A stretch of 19,986 nucleotides of DNA, taken from JAFKKF01 sp038323025 (GTDB taxonomy: Bacteria > Pseudomonadota > Alphaproteobacteria > Rhizobiales > Kaistiaceae). The stretch covers positions 1 through 19,986 of the forward strand of contig JBBQGL010000066.1 of the NCBI GenBank assembly GCA_038323025.1, given 5' to 3'. Under the pieces are notes generated by a model. The model saw only the letters and a list, made by a program, of their open reading frames with translations. It did not search any database and was not told the DNA's origin. The stretch's first letter is position 1. Each line of letters begins with the position of its first letter. Shown one piece after another: positions 15,114 through 19,986 of the stretch. The position numbers and the translations under genes were made by a program.

Positions 15114-16151
15114 CTATGGCGTCGCGGCCTTGGCGCGGAGGAACACGCCTTCGCTGCCCACGCCAGCGGTCTGGTCATAGTAGCCTTCGATCTGGCCAGT
15201 CACGTTCTGGGCCAGCGTGGCAACGATGCCAACTGCCGCATGGTAGGTCGTGTCCGCATTGCCGCCCATCGGGCCGTCACGCCAGGCCAGGGTGCCCTGG
15301 AGGAGCGTGCCGCCGCCGATCGGAGCCTGGAGAGCGACGAAAGCCGACTCCCAGTTGCCGAAGTTGCCCGTGCGATCGTCGCCGCCAACGAACTGGGCGG
15401 CGTCATGCGACCAGGCCGCGTTGAAGGCGAGCTGCAGGCCACCGGCCTTGCCCCACGTGCCGCCGAAGTTCACGCCGTAGCCGGTGCCAATCGTACGCTC
15501 AGCCAAAGCGCCAGTTAGGGTGAAGCTGAGGCCACCCATGCCACCGGTGACGGCGGCAGTGATGTCCGGACGATCCTTGCCGGTCAGACCCCAGTACGCA
15601 TTGTTGTTTTCGACGCCGAGGGCGAAGCCGAAGCCACCCGCAGAACCGGCCCAGCCGAAGTAGTCGACCTTGTGATCGTTACGCATCGCACCGTAGTCGG
15701 TGTAGGGACCAACCGATTCCGCGATCGTGTTGCCCCATCCGAAGATCAGGCCGCCGACCTTGGCGTTGGCGTGGTCGAGCGTGACCGCGCTGGCGCCGCC
15801 ATTGGAGGTGTCTTCAAGGAGCTGGAAGTCGATGATGCTCGCGCCCCAGGACGACATCCACTTTGCGACGAACGTGGCACCAACTTCCGTCTGCGACGCG
15901 AAGCGGTTATCCGTGCCCGAAGCGAACGGCGCAGTGGCGGTGTTGACGCTGTTGTACATGAAGGTCTCGCGGATGTAGCCGCCGACCTTCAGGCAGATGT
16001 CAGTGCCCGGAATGTAGAAGAAGCCTGCACCTTCAGCGCTGCAGACCTTGACGTAGTCGACCGACGACGCAACCGCGAGGTCCGCCGCCTGGGCGCCGCC
16101 GACCAGCATTAGGGTCGCTGCGGAGCCGAGGATTAGGGTCTTGTAGTTCAT
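15114..16151 (-). CDS. Rhizobial-type outer membrane porin
   Basis: A 345-aa beta-barrel porin of the alphaproteobacterial Omp2/RopA-like family (Porin_2). It has a signal peptide, MNYKTLILGSAATLMLVGG, with likely cleavage after AQA (residue 22). The hallmark start follows: VDYVKVCSAEGAGFFYIPG, then DICLKVGGYIRE, with two cysteines. The rest is rich in Gly, aromatic residues and alternating strands. The protein ends GVFLRAKAATP instead of the usual terminal Phe. The start is backed by GGAGG at 16159-16163. It is monocistronic, with a strong terminator downstream. Confidence 0.93.
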   Translation of the reverse strand: MNYKTLILGSAATLMLVGGAQAADLAVASSVDYVKVCSAEGAGFFYIPGTDICLKVGGYIRETFMYNSVNTATAPFASGTDNRFASQTEVGATFVAKWMSSWGASIIDFQLLEDTSNGGASAVTLDHANAKVGGLIFGWGNTIAESVGPYTDYGAMRNDHKVDYFGWAGSAGGFGFALGVENNNAYWGLTGKDRPDITAAVTGGMGGLSFTLTGALAERTIGTGYGVNFGGTWGKAGGLQLAFNAAWSHDAAQFVGGDDRTGNFGNWESAFVALQAPIGGGTLLQGTLAWRDGPMGGNADTTYHAAVGIVATLAQNVTGQIEGYYDQTAGVGSEGVFLRAKAATP

Positions 16152-16158
16152 TTCCTGA

Positions 16159-16163
16159 CCTCC
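16159..16163 (-). promoter_or_regulatory. Strong ribosome binding site of the porin gene
   Basis: GGAGG on the minus strand lies 7 nt upstream of the porin ATG, a near-consensus site fitting an abundant envelope protein. Confidence 0.8.
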
Positions 16164-16489
16164 AAACTTGATCCAGGGGCAGGCATTTCTTTGCTTGGCT
16201 CCCGGTCCTCAATTCCGACCGGTCTGTTGAGCTTCTGCGAAGTCTGTCCCAATCCCCGCGTTAAGTTGATCTTGGTCGACGATGTCCACCCCTTGGGTTG
16301 CCGCCAGACCAACACGAAACGGGTACCCCCCGATCCGCGAGTCGAACCTTATCCGAGAGGATCGCGAGCGCAACGTGGAAACCGGTATTTGGAGCCTCTG
16401 AGGATGGTTTTGCCAGCGGATGTTGCAGATTTGGCACGATCCGGGCCTGCACCTTAACCCCGCGATAATGGTTCTACCTGCTTGAACCG
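16164..16489. other. Porin upstream region, no intact gene
   Basis: This region must contain the porin promoter. A minus-strand TTGAGG, 17 nt, GAAATG pair about 30-70 nt upstream of the start is only a weak candidate. Plus-strand frames here have no recognisable domain; a few residues in one frame might be the eroded N-terminus of the transposase that follows, but I cannot support that. Confidence 0.4.
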
Positions 16490-16917
16490 GGAGAGGTGTT
16501 ACGAGCCCCATTTGGTCTGCTTTCGAGCCGGAAAGCTTGCCGGATTGACCGATCGCTCTTGCCGCCCGCACCGCTTGCGCAAGCTGACCCAACGTGGACG
16601 AAAGGAAGTTCGGGGTGCTTCGCCGGAAGCGATTTACCGGAAAGCGGGCCGCACAGTCGGGGCTGTTGTCTCCCCGCAAGCCGCCGGCCCGATGCGAGAG
16701 CCGGCATCCCCGCGAGCTGATTTGTATCGACATCAAGAAGGAGCTTAACCATCCGAAGGGACAGCCACCGCAGCACCGGCACCTCGGCAAGGGAAGACGC
16801 CCGTCTGTAGCGTTTGTTGACAGCGTGATCGACGGTCCTAACGGGCTGCCTTCAGCCATTCTTACGGATGAGAACAACCAACCGCCGCTTGCCGCAGAGT
16901 CGCCGTGTGACACGCGA
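16490..16917 (+). pseudogene. Decayed IS481-family transposase
   Basis: Two plus-strand frames together match the IS481-type transposase pattern. The first reads FRAGKLAGLTDRSCRPHRLR, like the end of the N-terminal helix-turn-helix region (AGLxDRSSRPHR). After a frameshift near 16600, the other frame reads LRRKRFTGK (usually RRQRWTGKQIA), then HPRELICIDIKK (usually HPGELIHIDIKKLGR, start of the DDE core), and VIDGPNGLPSAILTDENN (usually AIDDxSRLAYAEILPDEK). The rest of the catalytic core is missing. The element cannot be active. I saw no inverted ends or target duplication. Confidence 0.7.
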
Positions 16918-17029
16918 TGACTCGCGGCAATATTGGCCAAAAACGAATACGGGACAGCCTCCCGCCTATCGACAACAACTGAGGCTACACCTAGCAATCA
17001 GGAAAATACGCGAAGAATACGCGAGACCG

Positions 17030-17308
17030 TCAGCTTCGGCGCGATTTTTCGAGCCGCTTTCGAATTGCGATAACTATTTCTTGTGGCGTCATTTCCACAG
17101 TTTCTGGACCCGGAAGTCCATCCAACGGTTCATCGGGATAATTTTGAGCCATCCAGCTGCGCATGTCTAGGCGAGTGTACGCGCGAAAATACTCGCTACT
17201 TCTTTTGGCTGACCTTTCCTGCTCCGGCGTCCAGCAGCTGGGTTCGTCTGGCAGCGTAGATTTTGCCAATTCTAGAATGCGTAGCCTATTCTTCAACGAT
17301 TGCCGCAT
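17030..17308 (-). CDS. Small hypothetical protein, partner of the DUF5681-like gene
   Basis: A 92-aa charged protein, starting MRQSLKNRLRILELAK. It starts at ATG 17308 inside the end of the DUF5681-like frame (23-nt overlap) with GAGGAG 10 nt upstream, so it is likely translationally coupled. Recognisable stretches are CWTPEQERSAKRSSEYFRAY and a C-terminal TPQEIVIAIRKRLEKS. There is no membrane segment or signal. The longer frame that starts upstream at 17587 is mostly out-of-frame reading of the neighbour. I do not recognise the family. Confidence 0.55.
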   Translation of the reverse strand: MRQSLKNRLRILELAKSTLPDEPSCWTPEQERSAKRSSEYFRAYTRLDMRSWMAQNYPDEPLDGLPGPETVEMTPQEIVIAIRKRLEKSRRS

Positions 17309-17733
17309 TGCGGAATTTCTCCTCAACCTGCTCCAAACGCCTTTCAAAATCCCGGACTTCGAAGGCTCGGACGGCGGATTCGACAATTGTCGCCACTGCG
17401 ACACCTTCAGCGGGCGAAACGGCTCCGGAGGCAACACTCTCTGCGATCCGCGCAAGTGTGTCCGCTCCGTCACCGGCAGTCTTGATCGGTTGAAGCGGGA
17501 GCGATACTGACCGCTGCGGGCGCGCGCCAACGAGACGTTCGAACGCCAGCCGCAAGGCCATGCGGTCGCCCTCCAAGGCTTTTTCAATTATTTTTGCCAC
17601 TATCGCCTGGGCTTGGTCATCGAGGAGGGCCTCTGGCGCCAGGGTCGTCTTATTGCGCGCGCCCTTCGGCCGACCTGGGTTGCCCTTCTCGAAGGGCCTC
17701 CCGCGACGAATTTCTGGACTTTTTTTCGATCAT
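17286..17733 (-). pseudogene. DUF5681-like protein, frame broken at a 7-A run
   Basis: The main frame reads RRGRPFEKGNPGRPKGARNK, then TLAPEALLDD, IIEKALEGDRMALRLAFERL, and a helical tail to AAIVEE, the layout of DUF5681 proteins (recalled). It has no proper start: upstream in frame is a stop. An ATG at 17733 has a GCGAGG ribosome site 7 nt upstream and opens the right sequence (MIEKSPEIRRGRPF) only if one A is removed from the run of seven at 17720-17726. The corrected length is 148 aa. Possible explanations are a frameshift mutation, a sequencing error or slippage. An internal GTG at 17600 would give only 104 aa. Its function is unknown; such proteins are often seen in accessory regions. 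Confidence 0.6.
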
Positions 17734-18112
17734 ACGCGCACCTCGCTCACGTAACCTCAGGAATTTGATCCTCGATTCTACGGGGAGGCAGCTAGGCTAA
17801 CAAACCATCGGATTGTTCGATTCGCATTATTTATTTGGGGAGCAAACTTGCACGCTACCCATCGGGCAGATGACAACGTGGCTAGAGGCCGCTCCGCCAA
17901 GCGCCCGGGTGTCGCTCCGGCACTCATTCCCGCCATAACGTGGGGCAACCGCCCTTCGATTCGCCTCTGATCTCTTGCACGAACTCCGTGCTTGCGACCA
18001 CCCGACGACGAAAAGCGCGATCTGCCAAGACTGCAATGCAATAGACCACCAGAAAGAAATCGCTTGAATTCCTGTGATCGGGCGAAATTCCGACGACGCC
18101 GCCCGGTTCACC
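17734..18112. other. Gene-poor stretch before the tRNA
   Basis: No frame here shows a recognisable domain, start with ribosome site, or normal codon pattern. By eye it is less GC-rich than the left part of the window. It may be decayed accessory DNA. Confidence 0.4.
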
Positions 18113-18141
18113 TTGCGGAATTGCCCTTTGCTCGGCTATGC
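18113..18141 (+). promoter_or_regulatory. tRNA-Ser promoter
   Basis: TTGCGG (18113-18118) and CTATGC (18136-18141) are separated by 17 nt and end 10 nt before the tRNA, which fits the alphaproteobacterial housekeeping promoter. Confidence 0.55.
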
Positions 18142-18151
18142 CCGGGTGTCC

Positions 18152-18244
18152 GGAGAGGTGGCCGAGTGGTCGAAGGCGCCCGCCTGCTAAGCGGGTATAC
18201 GGTGTAAAGCCGTATCGTGGGTTCGAATCCCATCCTCTCCGCCA
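18152..18244 (+). tRNA. tRNA-Ser (anticodon GCU)
   Basis: The acceptor stem GGAGAGG pairs with CCTCTCC. The anticodon stem CCCGC / GCGGG encloses CTGCTAA, giving anticodon GCU, which reads AGC and AGU serine codons. The long variable arm TACGG / CCGTA is typical of tRNA-Ser. The T loop is GTTCGAATC, the discriminator is G at 18241, and CCA (18242-18244) is encoded. All arms look intact, so the gene should be functional. Confidence 0.96.
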
Positions 18245-18337
18245 GCAATCTCGTAGAAATGGCTTACTTTGGCGATTTATACCGTTATCGCTTCACACAA
18301 GGCACATATCTACCCACAAATGAGTGGCCCGTAGCCC

Positions 18338-19267
18338 GTGGACACCGCAGACACCGCGAAGATGCCTCGGTACGACGCGGCAATCTCGTTTCTGTTCAAA
18401 GACATCGACCTCGCAACCCAGCTAACGAATCGCTTGGGCGGCCTGGAGGTGTTTTTCTTTCCCCGGACCCAAGAGACACTGGCGGGCACCGATGGGTTGG
18501 AATCCATGCGTCAACCATTCCGTCGCGAATCGCGCCTCAACGTGGTCCTGTTCCGCCCGGGATGGGGCGAAACACCTTGGACCGGCGTCGAGCAAGCCGC
18601 GATTGAGGACCGCTGGCTCGAAGACCAGTTTCGATCTCTGTTTCTCGTATTGATCGAACCTCGGTCGAAGGGAGTACCGCGATGGGTCCCGGACACCCAT
18701 ATCTCCTTCGCTTGGCAGGACTTCGGTGCCGAACAGGCGGCCGGCGCAATCAAAGCGCGGGTTCAAGAGCTGGGAGGCCATATCCACGTCGAAACGTTGG
18801 AAGAAAAGGCAGAGCGCCTGAAGGGCAGCCGAAACTATCAAAATCGCCGTGAAGAGTTTCAGAGATCGTTTGAGGGGGTAGCTGCCGCCAAAGCGGCGTT
18901 CATCGAGCTAAAGAGACTGGTTCGAGAACGGCTCGCCAACCTCAGCAATGTGCTGCCAACGCGGGTCAGAGAAGATTCCAGCGGCGCCCTGATCCTTATG
19001 GGACTGGCTGATCCGCTAAAGCTCGTCTGGCACTCCCACTATGGCAATTCCCTAGAAAGCGCCGCGCTGACCGTCGAGACTTGGCGCGGGCACCCCGCGG
19101 TTTCGGATGACTGGGTTATAGATTCGGATCGCGTCGGAGCGAAAGAATATCGGCCGGATGTCTCGCCGACAGGGATCGTCGGATGGCAAATGGGTGGCAG
19201 GGTAATAGGGCCGGCTGAATTCGCAGAGCAATTGCTCAGTGATCAAGTCGAGCGAGCGATCAAATAA
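18338..19267 (+). CDS. TIR-like domain protein with unknown C-terminal domain
   Basis: A 309-aa protein whose first ~110 residues look like a TIR domain: YDAAISFLFKDIDLATQL (12-29), a BB-loop-like segment, LNVVLFRPGWGETPWTGVEQ (67-86), then FRSLFLVLIEP. E85 falls four residues after W81, as the catalytic Glu does in TIR NADases. A charged helical stretch (about 154-200) leads to a C-terminal domain (about 205-309; LILMGLADPLKLVWHSHYGN, VETWRGHPAV, GIVGWQMGGRVIG) that I do not recognise. The start is GTG 18338 or, perhaps better by homology, ATG 18362 (MPRYDAAISF). It stands alone behind tRNA-Ser. An anti-phage role is inference from the TIR fold and context. Confidence 0.7.
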   Translation: MDTADTAKMPRYDAAISFLFKDIDLATQLTNRLGGLEVFFFPRTQETLAGTDGLESMRQPFRRESRLNVVLFRPGWGETPWTGVEQAAIEDRWLEDQFRSLFLVLIEPRSKGVPRWVPDTHISFAWQDFGAEQAAGAIKARVQELGGHIHVETLEEKAERLKGSRNYQNRREEFQRSFEGVAAAKAAFIELKRLVRERLANLSNVLPTRVREDSSGALILMGLADPLKLVWHSHYGNSLESAALTVETWRGHPAVSDDWVIDSDRVGAKEYRPDVSPTGIVGWQMGGRVIGPAEFAEQLLSDQVERAIK

Positions 19268-19298
19268 CCGTTCGCCTTTCGACCGCCCGCCGGTTCCT

Positions 19299-19389
19299 GA
19301 TAGGCTCGATCAGCCCGGCCAGTTTGCTTTCCCTTTAGGCCGGGTTAGAGCCGGGGGCGGGGCACTCCACCCCTCGGCTCGATTCATCT
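19299..19389. repeat. Structured tandem repeat, unit 1
   Basis: This 91-nt unit starts GATAGGCT and holds two hairpins. The first pairs AGCCCGGCC with GGCCGGGTT around a 19-nt pyrimidine-rich loop. The second pairs GAGCCGGGGG (from 19348) with CCCCTCGGCTC (19370-19380) and contains one G-U pair. It lies 31 nt after the TIR-like gene stop, between convergent genes. Confidence 0.7.
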
Positions 19390-19478
19390 GATAGGCTTCG
19401 GTCAGCCCGGCTTTGGATTTGGATTCTTTCGCCCGGGTCAGAGCCGAGGGGACGCCCTAGCCCCTCGGCTCGCTTCTC
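19390..19478. repeat. Structured tandem repeat, unit 2
   Basis: A second copy of the preceding unit with the same order: GATAGGCT, a hairpin of GCCCGG with CCGGGT around a pyrimidine-rich loop, then a perfect 11-bp stem GAGCCGAGGGG (19441-19451) / CCCCTCGGCTC (19461-19471). Relative to unit 1, the stem has A-U where unit 1 has G-U, while loops differ freely. On the minus strand this stem lies 5 nt after the stop of the small downstream gene, so it could serve as a terminator in both directions. No T run follows on either side. Confidence 0.7.
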
Positions 19479-19682
19479 AGGCGCCCTCCTTCTGCCTGAT
19501 CTTTTCGAGCGCCTCGCTAATGTCCTCGATCTTGTCGGCGAGGCGATGGGCTGCCTCTTGGATGTTCGCGGCACCCGTGTCGGGCAGGCCTCGAGGCCAG
19601 CACCCATCATGGGGATTTGCTCAGCGCAACGACCGGCGTCGTTGATCTTGTCGTGAATGGCGAGAAGGGTTTTCACCGGCAC
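19477..19682 (-). pseudogene. Small hypothetical gene with one-base frameshift
   Basis: From GTG 19682 the frame reads MPVKTLLAIHDKINDAGRCA, then EQIPMMGAGLEA. The continuing good protein sequence, LPDTGAANIQEAAHRLADKI followed by EDISEALEKIRQKEGA and TGA at 19477, is in another frame. A single extra C near 19587 would join them into one helical protein of about 68 aa. The start lies 3 nt after the upstream gene's stop, so the two form an operon. I do not recognise the family. Confidence 0.5.
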
Positions 19683-19685
19683 GCC

Positions 19686-19986
19686 CTACAACTGCTCAAC
19701 GGCGAGCGAAGCGGCCAAAGCCGCGACCTCGACTAGATCGCCGCCGCTTGCGAGATGCGCGAGAAGCGTCCGCGCCCTCAGATCAGCCTCGTCGCGGGTT
19801 TTCGGTTTCCGAGACTTCAATTCCTCGATTGTCTCGTCGATCGCTAGGTTTGCATCTTCCCAGACCAGATCGACCCACCGCATCGACTGGGCACGAGGCT
19901 GGTTGGCAACGCCGCCGGCCGCGTCGGAGACTGGGTGCGCCACCCGTTCGGCTCGCTGCCGGTGGTAGCTGTTGCCACGAAATACC
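19686..19986 (-). CDS. Hypothetical protein, partial at window edge
   Basis: The minus-strand frame is open to the right edge of the window and ends with TAG at 19686. Visible C-terminal sequence includes MRWVDLVWEDANLAIDETIE, ELKSRKPKTRDEADLRARTL and LASGGDLVEVAALAASLAVE, which looks helical and soluble. Possible starts inside the window are GTG 19943 and ATG 19883, but neither has a clear ribosome site, so the gene may begin beyond the edge. I do not recognise it. Confidence 0.5.
   Translation of the reverse strand, partial: VFRGNSYHRQRAERVAHPVSDAAGGVANQPRAQSMRWVDLVWEDANLAIDETIEELKSRKPKTRDEADLRARTLLAHLASGGDLVEVAALAASLAVEQL

Noticed and set aside
16209..16997. 262-codon minus-strand frame upstream of the porin
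   Set aside because: It is antisense to the transposase relic, lacks a ribosome site and domain pattern, and has an odd Arg/Ser/Cys-rich composition.
18152..18244. tRNA-Ser as a proven integration site
   Set aside because: No copy of the tRNA 3' end and no integrase gene were seen in the window, so only the context suggests it.
19299..19478. CRISPR array
   Set aside because: Only two units, each about 90 nt with internal hairpins and no short identical repeats separated by unique spacers; no cas genes.

Overview
The window looks like chromosomal DNA from a GC-rich alphaproteobacterium of the Hyphomicrobiales (Rhizobiales) type. The evidence is a bifunctional Rsh protein starting MMRQYELVER, the rpoZ-rsh-pyrE order, a rhizobial-type porin opening with the V-C-x-x-x-G-x-G-x-F-Y-I-P-G-T pattern, a DUF5681-like protein, and promoters of the CTTG-N17-CTATAT kind. 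This placement rests on sequence features only; no search was run.

Positions 1-16150 are well-kept core sequence. A minus-strand operon runs rpoZ -> rsh -> pyrE (stringent response, then pyrimidine synthesis) from a good promoter near 3426-3454. Divergent from it is a plus-strand group: a LabA-like NYN nuclease, a family 5 uracil-DNA glycosylase and a DUF3775-type protein. A second minus-strand operon, dapA -> smpB -> a small DUF3291-like gene -> an aroE-like gene, has almost no spacing between its first three genes. A secreted lytic transglycosylase and an alpha/beta hydrolase follow on the plus strand. Then comes a tightly coupled three-gene minus-strand operon: a 719-aa BON-repeat/OmpA envelope protein, a 46-aa single-span membrane protein, and a membrane protein with a C-terminal helix-hairpin-helix domain. 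A porin gene with its own terminator closes this part.

From about 16150 the character changes. There is a decayed IS481-type transposase, a two-gene DUF5681 unit broken by a 7-A run, a gene-poor stretch, an intact tRNA-Ser(GCU) with a promoter, and a TIR-like protein with an unrecognised C-terminal domain. After these come two tandem ~90-bp units that each fold into two hairpins, and then small minus-strand genes, one of them frameshifted. This looks like an accessory region beside a tRNA gene. No integrase or duplicated tRNA end is visible, so integration at this tRNA is unproven.

The items most worth following are the BON/OmpA-micropeptide-HHH operon (its layout recalls mycobacterial arfABC), the orphan TIR-like protein, the structured tandem repeat, and the aroE-like protein that lacks the usual substrate-binding serines.
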